DNA from: Helicostylum pulchrum | Taxonomy: Eukaryota > Mucoromycota > Mucoromycetes > Mucorales > Mucoraceae | Direction of reading: 5' to 3' | Assembly: GCA_025677825.1 (NCBI GenBank) | Contig: JAIXMO010000004.1 | Location: 372,001 to 436,000 of the forward strand | DNA: 64,000 bases | In this document: piece by piece, positions 1 to 11,845 of the stretch | Numbering within the stretch: position 1 is the stretch's first letter | How the letters are laid out: every line of letters starts with the position of its first letter | Notes under the pieces: model-generated | What the model saw: the letters and a program-made list of their open reading frames with translations, nothing else | Database searches by the model: none | Told to the model about the DNA's origin: nothing | Program-made: the position numbers and the translations under genes

Positions 1-2455
1 TTGTTTTTATGAATAAAGGAACTATCTAGAACGTTCAGTAAAAAAAAAAGCGTAAATTGGTTTCTATTAAAAGCGCAAAATGTTCGTTCATCAATATAAA
101 AAGAGACTTTCTTCACGAAATAAATTGGAAAGTACAGGGTACGTGTATAAAAATGATTAACTATCGCGTAAATACACGTATACATGAAACAGAAGTACAA
201 TATAAAAATGCCCCTATTTTTTTCGCTCCCATTTTATCATTTTTTTTTGTTGCAGTGAACACATACGAGTATGTATTTTCTTTAAGGGGAATATGTACAT
301 ATTTAAAGACGCTTATGCTGCGTATTTACTTTCTCTTCGCTTATTATTTAGCCCCTCTTTTATGTACGTATAAAAAGGATACAGCTGTTCTAAGAGCAAC
401 TGTCGTGCAAGGTGTTTTTAAAATCCTCATTTGGCACTGAAAGCATCGTACCATTAAAAAAGAGCCTTTTTTTTTATTTGTTTGCTCTTGTTTGCGCTTT
501 ATTTTTATATTAATAGAATTAATAAAAATAGATTCCCAGAATCTTATTTCTGCAGCACCTTTTAAGTAGAAACTTGTATCAGTAAGGTCACGTTTGTGTA
601 CAATAATAGACTTTTTTATATGCTCTATTGTGCAGCAATATAAAATACTCGATGATAGATTTAAAGAATAGTGTTCTAGAAACCGAAATTCCATGTTGTA
701 AGAGATGATCTTTCCAATTAGACACGAGTAAAACATTTAAGCTTTTCTATTTTTCCACGCAAAACATTTTGTATGACTAGGCCAAGGGGGTGATACGAAA
801 AAAAAAGTCTGTATTCCTGAGAAATTAAAGTAAGTTCTCTTACCCCAAAAAAAAAAGAGTACGCGTTCTAGGCACTGTAGAACAGAACCTATTGTCCTGT
901 CAATACATACTGCAACTACTTTTATAAATTAGTGTGTTCCCATCTTGTGTCCAGCAGAAACTAGGTCTTGTAGAACTTTTTTTTTTCGCTTTTAAAAAAA
1001 AAAAAAAAGTCTAGACACGAGAACAAATGCTAACCCCTCCTTTTTTAATCTTCCCAAAAAAAAGGGATGTGGTCATTTTACTTTTAATAAAAAAGATTTT
1101 CTAGTCGTGATGACAAATACTAACTAAAGTATAATCTTCATATTGAATTTGGAGTAAGTTATAGTTAGGTAGCAAGAACATTAGGAACGCTCCTACCACT
1201 AACACATTATTTATTTATTTATTTTTGAAAGTCGTAATGATAATGATATCGACATGTTTTAAGCAAATGTGACAAGATCACGGACCCGAGCAAGCATTTT
1301 CGTAGCTCGGACATATTGATTCTTAAATTTCATAAATTGTCTACAAAAAATAGAACGCTCGTTATAATATATGAAATATATAATGTCGACTTATACTTAC
1401 TGAAATAAAGAACTATAAATATTTTGTCTTTTCAGCTTATGCTTTACTGATTTTAGAGCATTGTCATAGATCTTCTTTATATCACCATCACGTTTAGCCA
1501 CAGAGGAAAGAGATGTTACCGCCCGCAAATTCTATAATCAAAAGTATTTCTTTCGAGTCTTTTAGAATACTTGAGCCATCCGTTTTTGTAGGCTCCGTAA
1601 AATCACTACTAACTTCAATATTATGCACAGTACATTATGTTTAGAGAGATTGAGATGTTATCATAACACATATATATTTACCGCTTTATGTTAAAAAGGT
1701 GTGCGAAAGGAAAAAGTAAATGATTGAAGATGAATTGGATTGTGTAAGATACGGCAGTGCGTTCAGCAAGCGGTGGTATAAAGGGATTGGTTGTAGACTC
1801 CACAAACCTTGTATTACAACAGAATAATTGAAGAAGACTTGTTTAAGAAAAAAAAAGATAGATAAAATAGGGGACCCCTCCACTCATGTGAAGTAATCAT
1901 GGCGTATGTATACTACTATTTGTTAATCAATCATCTTTGATTCCTTTTTACGCGAATAAAACAAAGTAATAAAATAAGTCACGGTACTTCTGATGTTTAT
2001 TGACTTTTGGTGTTGTCCCGATATTATAAAATAAATGAAAAATAGTCTCTTTCTGCAAGTATTCTCTCTCACGGTTTACATCTCGTGTAATAATAATTTT
2101 AATAGCGGCATTAGCCCTTTTTTTTTTTTGTTTGGGACCCCGTGCTTAATTAAATGATAGTTTCTGCAACCGAAAAAAAAAAAAAAAAAAAAAGGTTTTT
2201 AATTTGGGAAAAAAACGCATTGATTGTAAAGAAAACTAATTTGTAAAACCCACATTTACCGAGTCGCGGGCATGCTTTTTTAATTTTTTCCCAGGCCGTG
2301 GGCAGAATAAGCATGGGAACCTATATATGGATCAGCCCGTTAAAATTATAAATGTGTGTGGCTGGATTTGATATTTAAAATTTTATTTTAATTTTTTTTT
2401 TTTCATAAGTGTTTTGCATAAGAAGTTATAGTAGTAGTAGTATAAAGAAGAAGAA
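1..2455. other. Intergenic AT-rich region, no gene seen
   Basis: No reading frame here looks like protein: those above 60 codons are low-complexity, overlap each other on opposite strands and lack splice context. The stretch is dominated by A and T homopolymers (for example poly-A near 2174-2193 and an A/T tract near 980-1010). The last part lies 3' of the bHLH gene on the minus strand and must hold its 3' UTR. No tRNA or other structured RNA was recognised. Confidence 0.6.
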
Positions 2456-3589
2456 TTACAGGACATAATTGGAGTCTTTTCTTAAATGATTTAATTTACC
2501 AGAACTAAGTAATCTTTCGCGAAAAGAACTTTGATATTGATGATCATCAGCGGGAATATTGAAGCTTGGAGTTGACCATTCATCAGCGGGGATAACGAGA
2601 GCGGCAGGAGTATTGTATGTATTGTTATGAAGGTAATGATGATGATGAATATTATTTACAGTTGGTAATGATGCATGAGGAAGAGTAGGAGAAGTGGTAG
2701 TAGAAGTAACAGGCGTATCATCCATAGCGGGAATGGAAATGGAAGAATGAGTTGTATAGAGAGGTATTGAATGAATATTATGCTTAGTTAAAAGTTCTTG
2801 TTGTGCTCTTAATTGTTGTTGAAGTAACTCCAACTGCTTTTTGTGAACGTTAACTGGTTTTCTTTTTCTTTGTTGAGCTTGTAATGAACAAAGTCTATCT
2901 CTTAGGGATTTGTTTCTTTTATCGAGTTGTTTAATATAGTCAACAGATTTGAATAAAATGGTACTTTTCGAATTATTGATATTCTTTAACGTAGGAATAA
3001 TCTCTGTTAATTCTTTGAATCCACCTCGAATTGTATTACGACGTTTTTGCTCGGAAGCGATATGATTGGCTCTTTTTTGGTCATCTGATAATAGTTCTCT
3101 GTTCTTTTCTTCTTCTTCCAAGTCTACTACTTCCTCAAGAGGTCTTTTACGATTCCCATGAGATGAGGGGACTTTGTGATCAATCTCCTACAAAAAAAAA
3201 TAATATTAATTTCCATATTTGGAACTGTGGGAAATTTTTCTTGTACCTTTTTTACTACTTCTTGTTTAAAAAATGAATTTAAAAAATCAGAAAAAGACTT
3301 TTCATTATCAACAGGTTCTTGAATTTTTTGTTGAATCAATGGGTCATAATTGAAGCCTAAATAAGAAAGTAAAATTAATTCTCTGCTTTGTTTTTTTTTA
3401 GATACGCAACATTCCTTAAATAACCATACCTTCTAATGACTCGGGTTCTTGAAGATCCTCAAATTCGTATGCACTAGAAACTGAATCTGCACGTCCAGTG
3501 TAAAGAGAGGGCAAAGGATCCCAAATTGATGAGTTGTTACTTGATGTACTAGTAACACTAGAAGCTTTATGAGATGCGTCGTATTCCAT
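2456..3589 (-). CDS. bHLH transcription factor (Mlx/Mondo-like basic region)
   Basis: Three exons on the minus strand: 3589-3430, 3356-3247 and 3187-2456, in phase, giving 333 residues. Exon 1 starts MEYDASHK and is Ser/Thr-rich. The bHLH domain is in exon 3 at about residues 117-175: basic region with H-I-A-S-E-Q-K-R-R, helix 1 GFKELTEIIP, a short loop, helix 2 ILFKSVDYIKQLDKR. It runs into a Gln/Leu-rich coiled segment (LELLQQQLRAQQELL), probably a leucine-zipper-like dimerisation extension. The HxxxEQKRR signature resembles Mlx/Mondo-type E-box binders; family-level function is nuclear DNA binding as a dimer. The C-terminal third is His/Thr/Pro-rich and unstructured. Both introns are GT-AG and under 80 nt. 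Target genes cannot be told from sequence. Confidence 0.85.
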
Positions 3590-6401
3590 TGAATATTTTT
3601 TAAAAAAAGAGAGAAGAGAAGAGAGCGAGAGAAATAATTATTTTGTCGATGAGAGAAAAAAGGGAGTGAGGTTTTTTTTTTATAGCTTTGATATGCTTAT
3701 TATCATTCAAATTAAATTATATATCTTTTTTTTTTCTTTTTGGTTAAAAAAGGTTAAGAGTTTGGCTGTAAGAAAAAAAAGGAAAAGAGAAAAAAGAACT
3801 AGAAATGATTAATTTTGTAACTCTTTGCTTTTTATATGTAATCCCTGAAAGCCCTTTTTTGAACCCTTTCTTAAACGTACACCCGGTTTTCTCCGCTTTA
3901 AAAGTGGTCGTATTTTTTATTGCTGATTCATAAGGTTTCACATGAAACTCCTACTCAGTCTATTTTCACTGAGTTATTTTCCCCACAATTTTCAGCTATT
4001 ATTACATTCCGCGGAATGCCCTTTTTTTTGTAGTAAAGGCAACAACGGAAATACATATATATGACGTGATTCCCCTTTACTATAACAACTATTTATTTCA
4101 AAGAAGAGTTATACAAAGACTACGGCACAAAAAAGGAATGACATAGCTTATTTTTAAAAATATATATATGTGATAAGGGGGGAGGGAAATAATGATTCAT
4201 TTATAATGATAAATCGATTTCTGTTGTATTATCATATTTTTTTTTGTAAACGTGGGAGATTAAAAACTATAAAGGCGGGGCAAAATCAGTCGTGAGTCAT
4301 TTGTATTTCCAATTCGAGCTTCCCCACGTTTCAATTTCTTCCCCTTCTATAAAGTCCAGACAAAAAAAAAACTATTTACTTTTTTGTATCACAAACTATC
4401 ATATGTAAATAACAGACCTTTTTAACTTGATCCTTTTGTAAAAAAAAAAGCGTATATCTTGCAAGTCGTAAAGGTTTATCCTCCTCGTTTTTTTTTTTTT
4501 TTTGGTCGGAGTCTTTCTTTTTTGTTTTAAAAGATGAGGGGTACTTTCGATTCCAGTCGGACATAGGGGCTGGTGTATTCTTTTTTTTTTGAATTAAAAC
4601 AGGAAACTCAATGGAAAAAAGAATTAATTGAAGGGCATTTTGACTTGGGGGCTTTAATTGGTTTATTATACTAACCCTTCTTTCTTTCCAGTTTAAAAAG
4701 CAGAAAATGCTTTTTTCCACCCCACATTTTTATTTTTAAAACTCAATACATTGATCCTCTCTTCTTTTTGTACCAAACAAAACTTTCTTTCTTGGTACCC
4801 CGGCGCCGTCTTAAAAAGTTCCCATCTTTCTTTCATAGATGACTGTGTTAACATCTTGCACCTTTTTTATTCAAATTAAGTACCAGTACATAAAATTGAT
4901 TCTAGTTTTGAAGTGTCAGTAACGAGGGTAAAAAAAGGATGGCAACTATAGTAATGGTCAATGGTAATCATAGTATCTATTTCTCTTTTTGTGTAGCACG
5001 AACTCCAATTCGTTATACGTGATCTGATGTATATTGTCGCTTGATTTAATTTTATAATATCCCAGTTTTTTACTTTTTCTTTATTTCGTTATTTTCCCGT
5101 CATTTTTAGATTTTTAGACGTATTGCGTTTTTCTGTGCCGCTGAAACTTTATCTCGTTTGTTTTGATGTCATTTTTGAAGGACAGATGATGAGTAAACAC
5201 CGATTCAGATGCCTTTACGCATCTTACATCATAAAAGTAACCTACACTAAATAGTTTAATATATGCGTCCCAACGTTAAGGCCCTTACTGTATCTGGTTA
5301 GTGATATCGAAAGGCAAAAAAGATTACAGTGGTGTATATATCTCTACTGTGTCAAAACGTTTTAGGAAACCTTGTATTTTCTATCAAAAAAGCCAAGCAA
5401 TGGTGTAAACAATTAACTACATTTCCTCGTTTTATTTTCTATTTTTAAATAGATTTTTTTAACTAAAAAACCAAAAAAAAAAAAAAAAACGTGAATTGTA
5501 TTAAAGAACTGAGGGTATATAGACTATATAGAGGACATTATACAGGGTACTCAAATGCTTTTTTTTTATAAGGGACGCACCTTACCCGTAATAAAGATAC
5601 AGGATTTTCATCTAGATTAAGGTTATTGGGTGATCTATGCGTTTCTGTTCATGCAAAAAAGTAATTTGATGGGACCCCGTGCCTGTGATCAACTGATCCC
5701 ATACACTTACAACCTTAATTTTCATTTTTCAGCTGCTTTTTTCTTTTCTGAAAGATATAAAAAAAGTATCACGCCTTTTTTTTTTCTTTTTAATTAAAAG
5801 ATAAGCAGAGGCAGGTGACCTTTTCATATACTAGTATTGTTCACGGTACCAGCTCGCGTGAGCGAAAGATGTGTATATTGTTTAATCCGCTGTGAAACAT
5901 TTATATTGCCGTACTTTTTTAATTGGCTTCATTGACATTCGCGTAGTTTGGTTCTAAACGTGTATCCTAATACATATACTTGTATTAGTGAGATAACCAA
6001 GAATGCACCCTTAACTATGAGATAAGTCCCACTAAATTAGAACCAAAAAAAAGACTGTACAATATTCTCAACATTTTGGCAAACAGTCACCGGGTCGAGG
6101 CTAACATAGGTTACTCGTGAAACAACAAGTTTCAGGCGTTTCTTTTATATAATTCCTCTCAGTTTTTATTGTTTTATGAGTGATAGACTCAATGTGTAAA
6201 AAGTACCTTTATAATCCTTAATTTGATTACGAAGAAACCATTCAACTTATTTTGCTTTCTACCCCCGTTTGGTAAAATGCTTTTAGAAAATATCACGCGG
6301 CTGCTTTGTCAATTACAATAAATTGAGGCGATATTTTTTTTTTTAGGTTCCACAAAGTGTTGAAAGCTCACGCGCAGGAATGACCTCTTTTTCTGCTCTT
6401 A
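3590..6401. other. Intergenic region with bHLH promoter; no gene seen
   Basis: The part next to 3590 is the 5' region of the bHLH gene: an AG-rich purine tract (3605-3665) and T-tracts. The rest is AT-rich with several A/T homopolymers. An open stretch on the minus strand at 4376-4720 is Lys/Ser low-complexity without recognisable motifs and is not called. No RNA gene recognised. Confidence 0.5.
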
Positions 6402-6580
6402 TACAGTAGCGGGTCTATTTAAGGGCGTCCGAAATTCGGAACAGTGGATAATTACTGATAAAGAAAAAAAGCTCATTGAGATACCGGGCTTCTACATAAG
6501 AGATCACTGCTAATTTTAGCAGTTATAATAAAGTAATGGTTTTTAATTTTTCAAGAAACCGGAAACGCGTTTTGGACCCA
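6402..6580 (+). repeat. Terminal fragment of foldback-type repeat (copy 3)
   Basis: Starts with TACAGTAGCGGGTCTATTT and continues with blocks also present at 38644-38830, 54580-54720 and, inverted, 20870-21055: a GATAATTACTG block, an A-tract followed by AGCTCA(C/T)TGAGATACC, TTAGCAGTTATAATAAA, and a GGAAACGCGTTTTGGACCC box. Only the first 180 bp or so of the element is present. It sits just 3' of the F-box gene at 6766-8469. Confidence 0.75.
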
Positions 6581-6765
6581 AACTTTTGACCAAACAAAGT
6601 TTAAAAATCCGACCAATATTTTCAGAAAAATGTCCAATTGAGGGTGGACGCACTGTACGTAGAAAGAAAGATGACATGTAATATTTTATTTTGTTTTTTA
6701 AAAAGAAAGGGCTGCATTAAAATTCATCGCTTTTAAAGCTTATTATTTGACAGTACATGAAATGA

Positions 6766-8469
6766 TTAAAAAATCCAGCTATCATGATAGCGGGACAAGT
6801 ATTCTCTTCTAAGTTCCTTGAGATCTTTACAATTTATATCAAATCGAATATTTTGTGTTGCTAAGAGGTAACAACTTTCATCGACTGGAAGCAACACGCT
6901 TATACTTCCAGAATAATATCTTAACCCTGCCTCTGTTTTCAACTTGATGTAAACTTCTGCATCACGAACATGTTTAGCCTCGGGGAAATTGTTCCATACT
7001 AACAAATCAAGTGATGAATGAGGCATATAGATAACTATAGGATATCCACTCATACTATTAATACGACTGACCCCCAAAGAAAAGCTACAGAGGTTGGGAA
7101 GACTTGAAGATAAAGAATTGAGAAATCCGAGCCATTTAGAATTTGCGACTCCTTGAATAGATAATTTCTTAAGAGATGGGTAATTCGATTTGTGATGACT
7201 TGCTAATAAAGATGCTGCGTTGTCAATTGTGCATTCCTCCAATAAAGGGCATAACTGAAGAATATCAAATAGCCGATCTATACTTTCGCTAGTAGCTCCA
7301 CCTTTTGTATCCGGAAAACAATCAAAGTCACGTAGTTTAAGTGATCGAAGCGATCTGCCTACCTCAGATAAGAGCCGAATATGTGCTACTTTATTGTCAT
7401 CTGTATTTGACGTGAAGGTCAGGTCCAACCCTACTTTAGCAGACAGGGATAAATTGCATAAACCAAATAAAGAAGAGCGGTAATAAGTATAAGATATGCT
7501 TACGTCTCTACATCCATTTTTTGTCTTCATAAACTCGATAAAAATATTCAATAGGTCTTCTTTTCTGACGAGTATTCTTAATTCGAAATCTGGTGTAGAC
7601 ATAGCATACTGTACGAATTTTATTAAAGTGGGACCGGAAACCTCGGGTTCATGGCCAGAAGCCGCAATTCTCAAGCTTTGGAGGTTGGGAAATTTAAGCA
7701 TTACATATTCTAACTGGTTTTCGGTACAAATTAGTTCCCAACCGCACCTAAGTTTACGTATGCCTGGGTGCGGACGTATCACTGGTTCGGGTTCGTTTGG
7801 TCGTTGTATTGCGTCGCTGTCTACTTCAAAAGTAAGTTCCTTTAGGTGGGGACACTTGTTAACCAAACCGTCGAAATGAGTCAGGTATGGATAGGACTGA
7901 TGAATTTCAAATTCAAGATGTTGTAATCTTTTAAATTGGTCAAGTTGATCGCACAATGTTTGGTATCCGCCTAAACCATTAAAATCAAATACACGTAAAC
8001 TGATTAAAGAGTTTTTAAACGATAACGCGGTATAAAAGTAAGATTCCCAATCTATACGATCAGGTTCTGGTAAGACCTTTAAACGGGGTAACCGACCTTG
8101 TATTCCCGCGTTCATGAGTTGAATCCAGATTGGTGAATCTTTTTGGGGACACTTTATCTCGGTAATATTAGGACAGTATTGTATAATTTTCTCCAATAAA
8201 CGAAGTCTGTAAAGAGCGGTTCCAATGCACCTCTCCTCGGGTACGTCTAAAAGATATATAATATCGAGGTATTTACCTAATTGTGGCGAATTTGATATGG
8301 TTTGAATAAAGAGTCTTGCGGCTTCTGTTGAATCTATATTTACATTGGTATATATACGGATCAATGAGTTTCTATGCCATTGTTTGCTGGTGAGTTGGCA
8401 TTGTAATATATCCTTTATACTTAAACGGTTAAATATAAGTGTAAAGACTTCTGATGGTAACGACGTCAT
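6766..8469 (-). CDS. F-box protein (F-box plus LRR-like repeats), intronless
   Basis: A single uninterrupted frame of 567 codons beginning MTSLPSEVFTLIFNRLSIKD. Residues 4-45 match the F-box pattern (LPxEVxxxIFxxL, then LQCQLTSKQWHR), which in the family binds Skp1 and recruits substrates to SCF ubiquitin ligases. The rest shows degenerate leucine-rich segments (LKELTFEVDSD, LRSLKLRDFDCF, LKKLSIQGVANS) typical of an LRR-like substrate-binding solenoid. No introns, unlike nearly all neighbours. The gene is bracketed by sequences shared with the repeat family: 6402-6580 downstream and 8680-8775 upstream, suggesting mobilisation or expansion with a transposable element. Substrate unknown. No frameshift seen, so it may be functional. 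Confidence 0.8.
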   Translation of the reverse strand: MTSLPSEVFTLIFNRLSIKDILQCQLTSKQWHRNSLIRIYTNVNIDSTEAARLFIQTISNSPQLGKYLDIIYLLDVPEERCIGTALYRLRLLEKIIQYCPNITEIKCPQKDSPIWIQLMNAGIQGRLPRLKVLPEPDRIDWESYFYTALSFKNSLISLRVFDFNGLGGYQTLCDQLDQFKRLQHLEFEIHQSYPYLTHFDGLVNKCPHLKELTFEVDSDAIQRPNEPEPVIRPHPGIRKLRCGWELICTENQLEYVMLKFPNLQSLRIAASGHEPEVSGPTLIKFVQYAMSTPDFELRILVRKEDLLNIFIEFMKTKNGCRDVSISYTYYRSSLFGLCNLSLSAKVGLDLTFTSNTDDNKVAHIRLLSEVGRSLRSLKLRDFDCFPDTKGGATSESIDRLFDILQLCPLLEECTIDNAASLLASHHKSNYPSLKKLSIQGVANSKWLGFLNSLSSSLPNLCSFSLGVSRINSMSGYPIVIYMPHSSLDLLVWNNFPEAKHVRDAEVYIKLKTEAGLRYYSGSISVLLPVDESCYLLATQNIRFDINCKDLKELRREYLSRYHDSWIF

Positions 8470-8679
8470 TTTGAAAAGTTTTTTTTAAACAAAAAATAAA
8501 AAGAAAACTGTTTAAAACTGTTCTCAAGCAAATTATTTTAAAATATTAAATTGGCTCTTTATTAAATTGACTCTTTAAGAGCATCCTCAACGGTTGCCCT
8601 AATATAGTAATTAAATTCTATTTTAGAATTTTTTAATGTCAGAAAACCTCAATTAAAATTTGACCCCTTGATAGCTGAT

Positions 8680-8775
8680 ACACACTCCATTCAAGTATAC
8701 TGTTATTGTAATATCCTCTCTCTATCAGTTTGATTATCATATTTTTGTTTTATGAGTAACATCGATTTGACTGTA
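8680..8775 (+). repeat. Repeat block shared with 40125-40240
   Basis: A 26-nt stretch at 8745-8770 is identical to 40208-40233 (contains TATGAGTAACATCGATTTGA). The preceding 70 nt aligns with small gaps, including CCATTCAAGT and TCTC(T/C)CTATCAG. At 40.2 kb this block lies just beyond a full copy of the foldback repeat; here it lies about 280 bp upstream of the F-box start. Either it is the far end of the repeat or a shared promoter-like segment. Confidence 0.65.
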
Positions 8776-10400
8776 CACTTTTTATTATACAAATGATTAC
8801 TTTATTTTACATATAATATTTATTTAAATAAAATGATATAGAAATTCACAATAATATCTCAGACATACTTAACTTCATTACTCCTGCCTTGCTTTATAAT
8901 CGTCTATTTAATATGATGCTTTACATTAGATATATAACTAAATAATAGAAGTCCCTCTTTCAACAATACACTTATCATCTCTTAGGTTCTTCTAAGGTTT
9001 ATTTTTTTACTTCCACTGGTTGGTGTTGTGATGGCTTCTACTAATAATGCACTGACTATTAGTCTCCTAAATCTACAATTATTATTAGTCTTTATATTTG
9101 TATACCTTTAGCCTTCTTCTCGGTTGAGGGTCGTCCTCTCTTTCTTTGAATTGCTTTAGTGGCAGCTTCACCTAGTACATATATTAAGGGTTGAGCACAC
9201 CAAAGTTCACATTCTCTTTACAGCAACCGTCAAATTCTTCTTTTGTCATTGACCTTCCAATAACCCTTTCGGCAAGCTTGTGATAAGTCTCCTAAACAAA
9301 ATGAGTGGGGGCCTTCAAAGTTTCCTTAGTAATACTCCTTAACGGGTACAAGCTGTCCGTATAAAAATTATTCTTGGTACGCGTTCTATGTAAGATGTAA
9401 ATATATGACTGCATATTATTGTATTGTTTCCTTTAATATTATACAGTAGCTACAGGTTTCACTACTCTTACATTCTATTTACACGCTCAGGCAAAAAATG
9501 TGTAACGTATTCTTTTTCGAGATTCTTGTATTCTTGCATGAAACTGGTTGGAACGACATTTTTGGTTTGCTAAAATAAGTTGTAACAAGTAAAGATACGC
9601 GCATATGAAATGATTAAATATATCACATGGAATAAAAGTGGCCCACTTATTTTATCTTTTTTTTTCTCTTTTCCTCATCTTTTCCCACTTATTTAACTAT
9701 GATCTCTAGTAAGAATTTTTTTTTTTTATATGTGCATCTTTTAACAGACCTTATACGTATCTGATATTTATTCTTCATCTATTATTCTTATTTTTTTTAG
9801 CGCTTTTGTTTTTTTATCTTCATACAAACGGATACAGCTCTTCTTAAAGCAACCGCCGTGCATAATAACAGTTGTTACAAACGCTCAGATGTGATCCACC
9901 CGACTGTGATAATGTACAGATACCAAACTACTTTTTTTTTGCACTTTTTAAAGGTGAGGAAAAATTAATACGCCACACTTTTTTTCTGAATGCGTAAATA
10001 GAACATGTACTAAGAATTCCTCTTATCTAGTATGAGACTGTTTTTTTACATATCGTTGAATTGACAACATTTGTGTAGCAGCGCATGGAGTATCGTTCGA
10101 TCGTTGAGGTTTTTTTTTCAATTAAACGCGCAATTGTTGAACATATCGTTGCATCGAAAGTTATACCTCTACTTTGTGTATTACTTGAAGATGATTTGAA
10201 GTGAGGTAACTGTCGCAAAAAAAAAAACTCATATAGACGGGTCCTGGGTTGTGTATAACATATATAATACCCAGCATAATGTCTATCATTATCGACATTA
10301 TGAACCGACTGTGTGATTGAGTAGTTACATACAAGACGTATTAATATTTTTTTTCATCGTAGACGGAAATATGGCATGGAGAAATAGGCAATCAATAATT
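8776..10400. other. Intergenic region, mostly without recognisable genes
   Basis: Contains one possible gene relic on the minus strand (listed separately at 9090-9370). The rest has AT-rich tracts and no convincing frame; a frame on the minus strand at 10027-10218 is composition-driven. A CAGTAGC motif near 9445 recalls the repeat terminus but the flanking sequence does not match. Confidence 0.45.
9090..9370 (-). pseudogene. Degraded coding remnant with an AT-hook-like motif
   Basis: Read on the minus strand, 9150-9112 gives QRKRGRPSTEKKA, an AT-hook-like R-G-R-P core flanked by basic residues. Upstream, 9290-9215 gives KLAERVIGRSMTKEEFDGCC, which looks like real protein, but the frames are separated by stops (after NFGVLNP and before ETYHK). 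No intact start or splice sites could be fitted, so this is best read as a decayed gene or transposon piece. Family not recognised. Confidence 0.3.
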
Positions 10401-11842
10401 ATGTCATTGGAAACTCCGTTTGTGTCTCCTGCAGAGAGAAAGAGTCTCTTCGTTTCGTCTTTTCGCTATTGAAGAGAGCCTCAAAAAATATGATGAATCG
10501 CCAGAGTTAGACTTTTTTTTTTTTTTTACTTTGCTGATATAAATATCTAGAAAGTACCAACTTTGGCGTACGCAACCACCAGAAAGGCGAACAAAAATGG
10601 GAAACTGACAATGCGGAAAAGAATGCATGCAAGAATGAGTTGGGAAAAAAATAAGCAATGAAACTTCTAAGATGAGCTCGAAATAGCCATTGAAAATTTT
10701 TTGACAGTTTATTAACCTATTTTAGGAATTGGGAGAGTCTTCTACAGCTAATACTACTGCCTCTAATCCCAAATGTTCTGCGTCTACAAACTCTAGTCAT
10801 ATTAATTCTACTAATCTTAGCAAGTTTTATCAAGATCGAACTGACCTATTCGATAGCGTGTAAATGCTTTTAATCGTTAATTTTTAAAAATTGATTTCTT
10901 GCCCACTTTATCATTCTTTTTTTTAGAATAAATTGTTTCACAATAATCGACTTGTCAGATGAGGAGGAGGAGGTTATGTTACTCATATCAAAAATTTTGG
11001 AATCATCCTTCAACGAAATAATTGAAAGGTGTATTATTCCGGAATTTAATTTCTCTTCTCCCTGTGAAGCTTTATTGGAAAGACTATCCAACTGTCCCAA
11101 GTCTTTGATACAGTTCAGATTATGCTTGATGAATTCTACGGAATTTAGCATCATAACATTCAATCCTTACTAGCATAATGATTGGGATATAACCCACGGG
11201 GCTTCTTTCCAACTGTAAGTTTCACGTTTTAATCAATACTTATAACTAGTTTCTTAATACTGAAGTAACAAATGCATTTCTATAGCTTAAGAATGATAGA
11301 AAGCCCCGTAAACCCTATTTCATCTAAATCTTTAGAAATAACACATGTTACATGGGGCACGTATCCATTCATTAACGCATTGTTTTTACAGTACAAAAAT
11401 ATTATCAGGATCAAGTGGTAAGTCATTCAATTTAATGCCGTTCGTAAAACAGCACCAATTCAAACTGTAAATATATAAACAGGTCTGAAGTTACACACCG
11501 TGATATAGATACCACAAAGTTTGATGGTTTGGGAATTGGAAATTTAGATGACGGACTTGTCATGGTGCTAGAGTTAGCAGGCGGTTTCTTAAACAATGAC
11601 GGTCAAACTAAGTTGGACGACGATACAAAAAAACTTTACGAAAATGTAAAGACCAGCTTAAACTTGAAAAAGAATCTAGATAAAATTTTAACTGCTCTTT
11701 ATCATAGTAAGTTCATTTAAACAGCTATTTTAATACATGTACTTATATTTGATACTGCTACTATTTTTGAAAATAGACAATACTTTGTATCTGGGGTCTT
11801 TGACAAAATATACAGTAGCGGTTCTATTTAAGAGTGTTTGAC
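10401..11842 (+). pseudogene. Broken multi-exon gene of unknown family, 3' end cut by a repeat
   Basis: A probable start at 10401 opens MSLETPFVSPAERKSLF but soon meets a stop; a neighbouring frame continues AIEESLKKYDESPELD, implying a frameshift near 10463. Further exons with good GT-AG borders and matching phase follow: 10726-10859, 10927 to about 11173, 11174-11214, 11286-11417, 11483-11706 and 11777-11842. The join at 11171-11173 is an in-frame TAG unless a weak GTCTTT donor near 11100 is used. Recognisable stretches are an acidic run (DLSDEEEEVM), GTYPFINALFLQ, and FDGLGIGNLDDGLVMVLELA. The last exon reads into the repeat end TACAGTAGCGG at 11811 and stops at once. Function unknown; I suspect an expanded lineage-specific family, now inactive. 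Confidence 0.5.
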
Positions 11843-11845
11843 TTA
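11811..11845 (+). repeat. Short copy of the foldback-repeat terminus
   Basis: TACAGTAGCGGTTCTATTTA followed by AGAGTGTTTGA matches the starts at 6402, 38642 and 54580 (consensus TACAGTAGCGG-TCTATTTAA). Similarity fades after about 35 nt. It begins on a TA inside the last exon of the broken gene upstream, compatible with TA-targeted insertion. Confidence 0.6.

Noticed and set aside
57..736. Two opposed frames of about 130 codons
   Set aside because: Overlap each other on opposite strands, AT-biased composition, no recognisable domain.
4376..4720. 114-codon frame on the minus strand
   Set aside because: Lys/Ser/Asp homopolymer-driven composition, no motif, no splice partners.
10870..11163. 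97-codon frame on the minus strand
   Set aside because: Opposite-strand shadow of the broken gene; the plus strand has consistent splice borders on both sides.
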